A program made the position numbers and the translations under genes. 64,000 nt of DNA from Bacteroidota bacterium (lineage in GTDB: Bacteria > Bacteroidota > Bacteroidia > Flavobacteriales_D > Crocinitomicaceae), in the NCBI GenBank assembly GCA_016866255.1, contig VGMY01000007.1, forward strand, positions 25,779 to 89,778. The letters run 5' to 3'. Position 1 is the stretch's first letter. Each line of letters begins with the position of its first letter. Positions 45,827 through 53,617 of this stretch are shown one piece after another. Under the pieces are notes generated by a model. The model did no database searches. It saw only the letters and a program-made list of their open reading frames with translations, and was not told where the DNA came from.

Positions 45827-47215
45827 TTAATGGTTTTTATGGTAATCGGGAGACTCCTTGTAGGACTGACCCGATCCCTTTAAAATGGTTTTAACTTCAT
45901 TCAGCGCAAGCACCGGAAAATAACGTGCGAACAATAAGAAAAATGTAAAAAATATACCAATGGTACCAATGTAAACGGCAATATCGATATGGCTTGGATA
46001 ATGCATACTCCATGCCGCAGGAATATAATCTCGGTGGATAGAGGTAACAATGATCACATAGCGCTCAAACCACATTCCAATGTTGACAATGATTGAAATA
46101 AAGAACGTAAACAGCAAACTTCTGCGCAGTTTGCGAATCCACATGAGTTGCGGCGATATCACATTGCACGTCATCATCGACCAATAGGCCCACCAATATG
46201 GGCCCGTTGCTCGGTTCAAGAATGCATATGCCTCATACTCAACGCCTGAGTACCAAGAAATAAATAATTCCGTAATATAAGCAGTCCCAACTATCGAGCC
46301 CGTAACCATGATGACGATGTTCATGTATTCAACATGTTTGGTGTGGATATAAGCCTCAAGTTTCATGGCTTTACGCATCACCAGCAGCAGGGTTTGAACC
46401 ATAGCAAATCCGGAAAAAACTGCCCCTGCAACGAAATAAGGGGGAAATATCGTAGTATGCCATCCCGGAACGATGGACGTGGCGAAGTCGAAAGATACGA
46501 TGGAGTGTACTGAAAACACCAAAGGAGTCGCCAATCCCGCTAAGACCAAGGAAACCAATTCAAAGCGATTCCAATGCTTGGCTTTCCCTGACCAACCAAA
46601 TGACAAAATCGAATACATTCGCTTTGCTACAGGTTTTTTGGCCCTGTCGCGAATCGTTGCAAAATCTGGAATTAAGCCAATATACCAAAAGACCAATGAC
46701 ACCGAAAGGTAGGTGGAAATCGCGAAGACATCCCAAAGAAGGGGCGAGTTAAAATTAACCCACAATGAACCAAAGTGATTAGGCAAAGGTAAAACCCAAT
46801 AACCAACCCATAAGCGCCCCATGTGAATTAAAGGAAAGGTTCCCGCCATAAAAACCGCAAAAATGGTCATGGCCTCTGCGGATCGGTTAATGGCCATTCT
46901 CCATTTTTGACGAAACAAGAGTAAAACGGCTGATATCAACGTTCCTGCGTGACCAATTCCAACCCACCACACGAAATTGGTGATGTCCCAAGCCCACCCA
47001 ATGGTTTTGTTCAAGCCCCAAACACCAATCCCCGTACCTAATAGATAACAAATGGAGCCAACGCCGTACAGACCAATAACCAAAGCAATGGTAAATAGAA
47101 CATACCACATTCTAGGAGCCTTGTCTTCAATGGGTTTGCAAACGTCTTCGGTAACATCATGATAGGTCTTATGTCCTAAAATGAGGGGTTCCCTAATAAC
47201 AGCTTCTCTTTGCAT
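45827..47215 (-). CDS. actC: Alternative complex III subunit ActC (NrfD/PsrC-like)
   Basis: 462 residues, ten membrane helices, belonging to the NrfD/PsrC family. The family stretch TNFVWWVGIGHAGTLISAVLLL and MFERYVIIVTSIHRDY are present. It forms the quinol-binding half with ActB. Start at ATG 47215; 24 bases after the actB stop. A polar, non-helical N-terminal tail of ~45 residues precedes the first helix. Confidence 0.95.
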   Translation of the reverse strand: MQREAVIREPLILGHKTYHDVTEDVCKPIEDKAPRMWYVLFTIALVIGLYGVGSICYLLGTGIGVWGLNKTIGWAWDITNFVWWVGIGHAGTLISAVLLLFRQKWRMAINRSAEAMTIFAVFMAGTFPLIHMGRLWVGYWVLPLPNHFGSLWVNFNSPLLWDVFAISTYLSVSLVFWYIGLIPDFATIRDRAKKPVAKRMYSILSFGWSGKAKHWNRFELVSLVLAGLATPLVFSVHSIVSFDFATSIVPGWHTTIFPPYFVAGAVFSGFAMVQTLLLVMRKAMKLEAYIHTKHVEYMNIVIMVTGSIVGTAYITELFISWYSGVEYEAYAFLNRATGPYWWAYWSMMTCNVISPQLMWIRKLRRSLLFTFFISIIVNIGMWFERYVIIVTSIHRDYIPAAWSMHYPSHIDIAVYIGTIGIFFTFFLLFARYFPVLALNEVKTILKGSGQSYKESPDYHKNH

Positions 47216-47239
47216 AGTTTATTTTTTTCTAAAACACTT

Positions 47240-50200
47240 TTAACCTTCGTTTCTAACTTTTACCTTGTACCAAACATTTGGCTTAATGCCCACTTCTTCA
47301 AGGGCTTGATAAGATCGCTTATCTTCGGCACTTTTGTACACGTTGGAGGAGTTATCGTTCCAATCTCCAACGGTAATTGCTTGAGTGGGACAAGCTTCGG
47401 AGCAAGCGGTTTTTAAATCCCCATCTTGCACAGTTCTTGATGCCTTCTTGGCCTCTAGTTTTACACTTTGAATGCGCTGAACGCAAAAAGAGCATTTTTC
47501 CATTACCCCCCGAGTTCTTACAGTAACGTCTGGATTTAAAACCATTCGGCCTAAATCATCTTGAGCGGGGTTGATTTCTGTAAACTTCTTGTAAGACGGA
47601 TAGTTAAACCAGTTGAATCTCCTCACTTTATATGGGCAATTATTTGCGCAATAACGGGTTCCTATACAACGGTTGTAGGTCATTTGGTTTAACCCTTCAT
47701 TACTATGGGTGGTTGCAGCAACCGGACATACCGTTTCGCATGGAGCATGATTGCAATGATGGCACATTAGCGGCATGTGAACAACCGCAGGATTATCCGC
47801 AGCAATTTCTGCTTCAGTGTAACCAAAGGTACCGTCTTCTTTTTTCTCGCCAACGGTGCTTTCTACACCCGAGGCATAATACCTATCTATGCGTAACCAA
47901 TGCATTTCCCTTCCTCTTCGCACCTCATCTTTGCCCACCACTGGAACGTTATTCTCAGCTTGACAGGCCACCAAACAAGAACCGCAACCAATGCAGGAAG
48001 ATAAATCTACCGTCATGCCCCAACGATGGCCAACTTTTTCAACAGGGTGCGCATTCCACAAATCAAATTCTTCAATAGCTGCCTCCTCGTGATGTCCGTG
48101 TTCATTTAGACGCTGTAATTTGTGCGCTGGATTATAGGTTTCTTTATCCTTACTAAGGTACTCGCCGAGCACCGTTTCTTTCACAATCGACTCTCGCCCC
48201 ATTACCGTATGGTGGATTTGTGTTGCGGCAATGGGATATTCTCCTTCGGCCTTTTGAATGCTTACTGGAGCGCTGTAAAGGATTTGACTCCCCGCTACCG
48301 TAAGGCAAGTGAACGCATTTGAGCCAATGGGTTTTTTGAGCCCGTTAGCGTCTAAGTCCATTCCCCCGTATTCTTTTGTTTGATAGGCTGCCCGACCAAT
48401 GGCTTCTCCGCTTGATCCTCTACCGTACCCAAGCGCAATACCAATCGTGTTCGCTGCTTGCCCGGGTTGTGGATATACGGGAAGTGTTAGGGACTGGCCG
48501 TTCACATTAACCGTTGCCATGTTGAGTCCTGTCTCCTGATCGAAGGTGGTTGCATATCCCATCTCTTCCATCTGGCCTGGGTTCATGGTAATGTAATTAT
48601 CCCAAGTTACTTTAGAGATTGGATCGGGTAATTCTTGCAGCCACGGGTTACTGGGCATAGCCCCATCACGAATTCCGGTTTTTTGATAAAACACAACTTC
48701 CCAATCTCCCGATTTTGTTTGAGAATTCAACCTTTTTTCAGTAAACGCGGGGATAAAAGGCGTTATGTTTAAGGTTTCGCAACTGTTGTGGACCAGGTTT
48801 GCAAAATCCAATCTTCCTGCGCTTATCGTATCATAGGCAACCGAAGAGTCTTTTCCGCCTCGTTTCGCTTTTCCCGCCCATACCAGCAAAGATTCCAATG
48901 AAGAGTAGGTGTCGCCCAAGGGACGAATTGTCGGTTGCGCCACAGCATAATGGTCTTCTTTGGGTCGATAATCGCACCACCCTTCCAAGGCGTGGTGATC
49001 AGGAACGATGTAAGAAGCAGAAGACGACGTTTCATCGGCATAACGCGCAGTTGAAACCACCAAGCCAATCCGCTCCAAGCCCTTTTTCAAGGAAACTCCG
49101 TTCGGCGAATTATAGACCGGATTCGTTCCCAAGTTGATCAACACCTCAGGAGGTTTACCGCTTATTATTCGGGAGAATAAAGCGTTTACTTCCTCATCAT
49201 TTCCCTGAAACAACCTTACCTCGTTGTTTAAGTCAATGGTTACTCCATAAGCCCCTAATTGTTGGTTGATTGCATTGACCAACAGTTGTTCTCCAAGATC
49301 ATTAGAACCGCATACCACTAAGGATTCGCCTTTCGCTTTTTTTAGTGCTTTAATTGCAGCATCGGCAGTTGCCGTGGCCTCTTTCGACAGGGAAGAAGAA
49401 CCCGATCCTTCTCCCACTAAACCTTTCAGCAGGTAATTTAAAATTCCGACATACTCAGACGGCTTAGCTTGAGCGCGATAATCAGCATTAGACCCCGTAA
49501 TCGACATAATCGATTCAAATTGAAAATGCTTGCTCATCCAAGCTCCGTCAGGGTTACGCGTGCTTCCATATTGCACAGCGTATTCGTTGGCCAGTAACCA
49601 TGTACTTAAAAAATCCGCCCCAACACTCACAACGGTTTTGGCCTTAGAAAAGTCGTAAGAAGGAATCCGCCCTTCACCGAAATTAAGCGCATTGGCTTTA
49701 CGAATTGCTGAGTAAGATATGGGATCGTATTGCACAACCTTCACAGCGCTTTGTCCGTTAACAGAGTACTTCAAGGTCAAATTTTCCAAGGCATTTTCAA
49801 TGGACGGGCTAATCACTGTTGGGGTGAGTACAACAACATCTTTCGCTTTGCTTAAGGCGGTAACCACCGCTTTATCCGCCTCGGAAACCAATATGTTTGC
49901 GTCGCTTCCTTTTTTTCGGACTCCGTTTAAACGATCGCTGTCGTAAAGCCCGAGCACAGAGGCAATGATTTGAGGATTAGTACCTCCCCGGGTGAACCCA
50001 AAGTCGGCGTTTCCTTTAATAAAAATTGGCCTTGCTTCACGCGTTTTTACCAAAATGCTTGCGTACGAGATTCCATCATAATACGTTGAAGCATACCACG
50101 TAGCCACTCCTGGCGTCACCTGTTCTGGCTTGACCACATAAGGCACTGCTTTGGTTACCGGTGCCTCACAAGCCACAAGGGTTGCGGCTGCTACTGAAAA

Positions 50201-50374
50201 ACCTAAGAATTTTAAAAAATCTCTGCGGCCGGTTGAAGCCTCGGCTAATTTTTCATCGGATAAAAAAGACGCTAACGATGACGGATAGGGGAATTCATGG
50301 TCCCGTTGTTGGATGAAGTCAGGCGTTTGTTTTAATTCCTCAATCCCCTTCCAATATTTTTTTGTAACTCCCAT
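47240..50374 (-). CDS. actB: Alternative complex III subunit ActB (molybdopterin-like plus FeS domains)
   Basis: 1044 residues. A Tat-type signal TGRRDFLKFLGFSVAAATLVA lies at residues ~48-68 after a ~45-residue extension, the usual 'Tat-variant' layout of Bacteroidota ActB. The long middle is homologous to molybdopterin oxidoreductases but carries no cofactor. The C-terminal third binds four FeS clusters with CIGCGSCLVAC, CHHCNHAPCETVC, CIGTRYCANNC and CSFC/CSEACP sets. ATG 50374 fits the common start MGVTKKYWKGIEEL; the TTG at 50389 is less likely. Confidence 0.95.
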   Translation of the reverse strand: MGVTKKYWKGIEELKQTPDFIQQRDHEFPYPSSLASFLSDEKLAEASTGRRDFLKFLGFSVAAATLVACEAPVTKAVPYVVKPEQVTPGVATWYASTYYDGISYASILVKTREARPIFIKGNADFGFTRGGTNPQIIASVLGLYDSDRLNGVRKKGSDANILVSEADKAVVTALSKAKDVVVLTPTVISPSIENALENLTLKYSVNGQSAVKVVQYDPISYSAIRKANALNFGEGRIPSYDFSKAKTVVSVGADFLSTWLLANEYAVQYGSTRNPDGAWMSKHFQFESIMSITGSNADYRAQAKPSEYVGILNYLLKGLVGEGSGSSSLSKEATATADAAIKALKKAKGESLVVCGSNDLGEQLLVNAINQQLGAYGVTIDLNNEVRLFQGNDEEVNALFSRIISGKPPEVLINLGTNPVYNSPNGVSLKKGLERIGLVVSTARYADETSSSASYIVPDHHALEGWCDYRPKEDHYAVAQPTIRPLGDTYSSLESLLVWAGKAKRGGKDSSVAYDTISAGRLDFANLVHNSCETLNITPFIPAFTEKRLNSQTKSGDWEVVFYQKTGIRDGAMPSNPWLQELPDPISKVTWDNYITMNPGQMEEMGYATTFDQETGLNMATVNVNGQSLTLPVYPQPGQAANTIGIALGYGRGSSGEAIGRAAYQTKEYGGMDLDANGLKKPIGSNAFTCLTVAGSQILYSAPVSIQKAEGEYPIAATQIHHTVMGRESIVKETVLGEYLSKDKETYNPAHKLQRLNEHGHHEEAAIEEFDLWNAHPVEKVGHRWGMTVDLSSCIGCGSCLVACQAENNVPVVGKDEVRRGREMHWLRIDRYYASGVESTVGEKKEDGTFGYTEAEIAADNPAVVHMPLMCHHCNHAPCETVCPVAATTHSNEGLNQMTYNRCIGTRYCANNCPYKVRRFNWFNYPSYKKFTEINPAQDDLGRMVLNPDVTVRTRGVMEKCSFCVQRIQSVKLEAKKASRTVQDGDLKTACSEACPTQAITVGDWNDNSSNVYKSAEDKRSYQALEEVGIKPNVWYKVKVRNEG

Positions 50375-50395
50375 AACCGATCTACGCAAAATAAA

Positions 50396-51739
50396 TTAAT
50401 AATGACATTTAGCACATTCCCATCCGCCCAATTCGCTGGCGGTCAGTTTTCCATCCTTTAAATATTGTTGATACAACTTTTTGTTGTTTTTCAAGCGTTT
50501 GTGAATTTCATCGTAATAGGCATTGCTTCCGTCTCCAATGACCACTTCTTTTTTTCCGTGGCACTCAATACACCAACCCATGGTAAGCGTAGGCTTGGTA
50601 AGCGGTAAATTTCCTTCGACGTTGTTCAATTCAGCTACTGGCACTACTTTCGCTGTTTCCTCCATCTGCTTCATATCCCCATGACACTGAGTACAATTTA
50701 TCTTGCCTGCAACAACGTGTTGGGAATGGTTAAAGTAAACGTGGTCCGGTAAAACGTGAACTTTGTTCCAAACAATGGGTTTGGTTTTGCCGGTGTAAGC
50801 CCCCGCAGGCTTGATAGTAGGATCCCAGCCCGCCGCAACATATATTTTTGCAATTTGCTCCTGTTGAGCGGCGTCCTTGCCGTTGATTTGTTTGTGGCAA
50901 TTCATGCACACGTTCACCGTTGGAAATCCAGCAGACTTGGATTTTTCTACGGAATTATGGCAGTACTTACAATCAATCCCGTTAACCCCAGCATGTTGGC
51001 TGTGCGGAAAAGCGATTGGTTGCGATGGCTGATAATCTTCCATCAGATTGATAGAACCCAAGCTTTGAAAGACCAACACCACCGATGCAATGGTTAGCAC
51101 CAACCCAACAACGCCACTTATTGCTCTGTTTTTCCACGCTAATATTTTGAACTCATCCCAATACGAAAGAGAGTTGTCGGGCGCTTTTTCGGATGTAGCG
51201 TATTTTAGCTGTCTGCGGACCCCGCTTACCGAAAGAATAATTACGATAAACACAACGGCTAATAACCACCAAACATTGCTAATGCCCCCATCTTCCTCCA
51301 CCGGGACATTTGGATCGGTAGCCGGCACTCCTGGTGCTGTGCCTGGAGGCGGCGCCACCGGAGGAGCATCGGCATAATCAAGGATTTGGTTCACTTGTTC
51401 CGGTGTAACCTCTGAAAAAATTTGCATCACAGCTCCACCGTACTCCTTGTAAACCGCAGCCGCCCTCTTGGATTTACCACTATTTCTCAACGCCGCATTA
51501 TTTTGAACCCACTCAACGATTAAATCCCCTTCTCCGGCATCTATCCAGCGTTGGCGGGCTCCTTTCAACATCGGACCAGTACCGTTCTTTTCGATCTGAT
51601 GGCAACTCGCACACTTTGCTTTGTACAAGGCCTCCCCCTGGGCAAACAACGGAGCGTATTCAACAACCGCAACACAACACAGCAATAAAATGAACTTTTT
51701 CAGTGTGATTAAACCCTTTCGATTTTCCGGTATTTTCAT
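50396..51739 (-). CDS. actA: Alternative complex III multihaem subunit ActA with fused cytochrome c domain
   Basis: 447 residues. After a signal-like N-terminus (~14-34) comes a monohaem cytochrome c domain (CASCH at 43-47; ~35-125), a Pro-rich linker, a membrane helix (WWLLAVVFIVIILSVSGVRR, ~153-172), a second one (ISGVVGLVLTIASVVLVFQ, ~205-225), and a C-terminal pentahaem domain with CKYCH, CMNCH, CTQCH, CIECH and CAKCH at the very end. That is six CxxCH sites; the reference ActA is pentahaem. It takes electrons from ActB to ActE/oxidase. First gene of the operon; promoter at 51794. Confidence 0.93.
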   Translation of the reverse strand: MKIPENRKGLITLKKFILLLCCVAVVEYAPLFAQGEALYKAKCASCHQIEKNGTGPMLKGARQRWIDAGEGDLIVEWVQNNAALRNSGKSKRAAAVYKEYGGAVMQIFSEVTPEQVNQILDYADAPPVAPPPGTAPGVPATDPNVPVEEDGGISNVWWLLAVVFIVIILSVSGVRRQLKYATSEKAPDNSLSYWDEFKILAWKNRAISGVVGLVLTIASVVLVFQSLGSINLMEDYQPSQPIAFPHSQHAGVNGIDCKYCHNSVEKSKSAGFPTVNVCMNCHKQINGKDAAQQEQIAKIYVAAGWDPTIKPAGAYTGKTKPIVWNKVHVLPDHVYFNHSQHVVAGKINCTQCHGDMKQMEETAKVVPVAELNNVEGNLPLTKPTLTMGWCIECHGKKEVVIGDGSNAYYDEIHKRLKNNKKLYQQYLKDGKLTASELGGWECAKCHY

Positions 51740-51793
51740 GAAAGTTGGTTCTTAATTAAATAAAAATCGTTGATTAATGAACGTTTTTTTGTG

Positions 51794-51801
51794 CAAATTT
51801 A
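51794..51801 (-). promoter_or_regulatory. Promoter -7 element for the act-cox operon
   Basis: Reads TAAATTTG on the minus strand (perfect TAnnTTTG), about 55 bases before the actA ATG. No TTTG at the -33 position; an inverted repeat occupies that place, so the promoter may need an activator. Confidence 0.6.
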
Positions 51802-51817
51802 AGGACAATAAAAGGAA

Positions 51818-51837
51818 TTGTGACACTCTTATGACAA
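51818..51837. promoter_or_regulatory. Inverted repeat TTGTGA-N8-TGACAA upstream of actA
   Basis: The arms match in five of six positions and the centre lies about 37-41 bases before the expected actA transcription start, where CRP/FNR-family class II activators bind. The N8 spacing is wider than the usual CRP N6. Operator role is inferred. Confidence 0.35.
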
Positions 51838-51930
51838 TCCTGTGTAATTTATAATGATTCTAAATAACAGGGAGTGGAAGCACAAATATCGCCCTTGTCT
51901 CGTGAGAAATTTAGCTTAATTTTACAATCC

Positions 51931-52314
51931 ATGAAACATTGCTTATTAGGGTTATTGGTGATTGTTTTTCATTTCGTGAAAATTCCCGTTTCATCCCAAA
52001 TCATCGTAAAAAGCGATGCCAATTTCCAGGTCTTAACCGACAGCGTAAAAAACTCGAGAATTCAAGTTTTGGGCTACCGCGTTATCTTAGCCTTTGACTC
52101 AAATAAACCGTTTCTTGATTCTATCAAACTTCAGTTTCAGGAAAAATATCCCAAAACAGATGCCTACATCTTTTTTGAATCGCCCAATTTCAAGTTAGTC
52201 GTCGGCGACTTCCGCACGGAAATTGAAGCCCTCTGGTTTGCTAACAAATTGCCGATAGAATACCCCCTTTCCTTGGTGCAGAAAATGCCGATTAATCTTC
52301 CTAGAATTGACTAG
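51931..52314 (+). CDS. Exported SPOR-like small protein
   Basis: 127 residues. Signal peptide (LLGLLVIVFHFVKIPVSSQ) then ~105 residues reminiscent of a SPOR domain: GYRVILAFDSNKPFLDSIKLQFQEKYPKTDAYIFFESPNFKLVVGDFRTEIEALWFANKL, with the V-x-V/GDFR-type strand typical of SPOR folds that bind denuded septal peptidoglycan. The ATG at 51931 gives a proper signal peptide; a longer frame from 51874 is possible. Its TAG overlaps the thiL stop by four bases (CTAG). Confidence 0.78.
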   Translation: MKHCLLGLLVIVFHFVKIPVSSQIIVKSDANFQVLTDSVKNSRIQVLGYRVILAFDSNKPFLDSIKLQFQEKYPKTDAYIFFESPNFKLVVGDFRTEIEALWFANKLPIEYPLSLVQKMPINLPRID

Positions 52315-53348
52315 AAATGACGCCAACCTTGAGCTTTTAACGGATGCGCCGTCCCCGAATTATCAATGAGATTACACCCCTCGTTCTCGACCGTAAAATG
52401 TCCAATTGTCGTAAAATGTGGATTTCCTTGAATTTTAGGGTAGTCTTCTTGGGAAATCGAAAACAAGAGTTCATATTCCTCCCCTCCGTTCATTGCGCAA
52501 GTTAAAGGGGTTAAATTAAATTCTGTAGCCATTAACAGGGTTTCCTCGTGGAAGGGAAGTTTGTTTTCGTAAACATTGCAGCCCAATTTGCCCCGGTTGC
52601 ACAAATGAAGCAACTCAGAGGCCAATCCATCTGAAACGTCTATCATGGATGTTGGGACTATTTCCAACGCACTTAACAATTCGATAATATCCTTGCGCGC
52701 CGAAGGCATCAACTGTTTTTTTACTAAAACATCAAACCGGTCTAATTCAGGTTGTATTTGTGGGTTTGATAAAAAAACACTCTTTTCCCTCTCTAAAATT
52801 TGGAGGCCCAGGTAGGGTCTTCCCAAATCCCCGCTTAGGATAAGAAGGTCATTGGGCTTTCCTCCGGATCGGTAGCAAATTTTGGACTTATCCACCTTTC
52901 CAATGACCGAAACCGAAACCATCAGACCTTGAGCGGCGCTGCTCGTATCGCCCCCCACCAAATCCACATCAAATACAGAACAGGCATGATGAATTCCTTC
53001 ATACAACTCCTCAAAAGCCTCAAGAGGGAAGCGACTCGATGCAGCAACGGCTATTAAAATTTGCTCTGCCGTTCCATTCATAGCAAAAACATCGGATAAT
53101 GCCGCCGAAACCGCCTTAAATCCCAGGTGTTTCAATGGAACATACATTAAATCAAAATGAATGTTCTCCATCATTACGTCTTTTGAAACAAGGGTGTAGG
53201 ACAGTCCATCGCGTTCAATGACTGCACAATCATCCCCAATGGAAAAAATCGTGCTTCCCCCTTTCGCTTTAGAGCTCTGTGTTAAATGTTCTATCAACCC
53301 AAATTCCCCGAGGTCTTTTATGGATTTCGCCGCTCTCTTTTCGTGCAT
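52311..53348 (-). CDS. thiL: Thiamine-monophosphate kinase
   Basis: 345 residues. Makes thiamine pyrophosphate from thiamine monophosphate with ATP. Motifs: SIGDDCAVIE (metal/ATP site), KDVMMENIHFDL, ALSDVFAMNG, DLVGGDTSS, IDVSDGLASEL and NGGEEYELLFS, as in the PurM-like ThiL family. ATG at 53348. It starts about 70 bases after a tRNA-Gln gene on the same strand, whose terminator lies between the two. Convergent with the SPOR-like gene. Confidence 0.95.
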   Translation of the reverse strand: MHEKRAAKSIKDLGEFGLIEHLTQSSKAKGGSTIFSIGDDCAVIERDGLSYTLVSKDVMMENIHFDLMYVPLKHLGFKAVSAALSDVFAMNGTAEQILIAVAASSRFPLEAFEELYEGIHHACSVFDVDLVGGDTSSAAQGLMVSVSVIGKVDKSKICYRSGGKPNDLLILSGDLGRPYLGLQILEREKSVFLSNPQIQPELDRFDVLVKKQLMPSARKDIIELLSALEIVPTSMIDVSDGLASELLHLCNRGKLGCNVYENKLPFHEETLLMATEFNLTPLTCAMNGGEEYELLFSISQEDYPKIQGNPHFTTIGHFTVENEGCNLIDNSGTAHPLKAQGWRHF

Positions 53349-53383
53349 AGTACCAAATGAGTTTATAACAGGTTTAAAAAGTT

Positions 53384-53410
53384 AAAAAAAAATCTCGCTT
53401 TCGCAAGATT
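53384..53410 (-). terminator. Terminator downstream of tRNA-Gln
   Basis: RNA: AATCTTGC, loop GAAA, GCGAGATT, then seven U. Eight base pairs including one G-U, GNRA-closed; located eight bases after the tRNA 3' end. Confidence 0.8.
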
Positions 53411-53418
53411 TTTATTGT

Positions 53419-53490
53419 TGACCCACTAGGGCTCGAACCTAGACTCTTCTGAACCAAAACCAGACGTGTTGCCAGTTACACCATGGGTCA
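53419..53490 (-). tRNA. tRNA-Gln (anticodon TTG)
   Basis: 72 bases; the CCA end is not encoded. Acceptor stem TGACCCA/TGGGTCA (seven pairs), D-arm GTGT/ACAC, anticodon stem TCTGG/TCAGA with loop TTTTGGT (anticodon TTG), T-arm CTAGG/CCTAG with TTCGAGC. Followed by a hairpin terminator. Confidence 0.97.
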
Positions 53491-53561
53491 ATCATCGTGC
53501 AAATTTAGGAACTTTATTTCATTATTAAAAAGGAACATCCCTGAATTTTATTGCTCCAGCC

Positions 53562-53592
53562 TTTCAACCTACATTTTATATTTTTATTTTCG
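53562..53592 (+). promoter_or_regulatory. Possible promoter for the DUF2723 gene set
   Basis: TTTC at 53562-53565, a 19-base spacer and TATTTTCG at 53585-53592; each element has one mismatch to TTTG and TAnnTTTG. The ATG at 53618 is 25 bases downstream. Confidence 0.4.
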
Positions 53593-53617
53593 CAGTACAT
53601 TAACTACACCCTTGAAT

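Noticed and set aside
47632..48078. 148-residue plus-strand frame with cysteines
   Set aside because: It lies opposite the FeS part of actB, which has four proper cluster motifs on the minus strand.
53483..53617. A 45-residue N-terminal extension of the DUF2723 protein
   Set aside because: It overlaps the tRNA-Gln gene, and the residues do not look like the family start; the ATG at 53618 fits.
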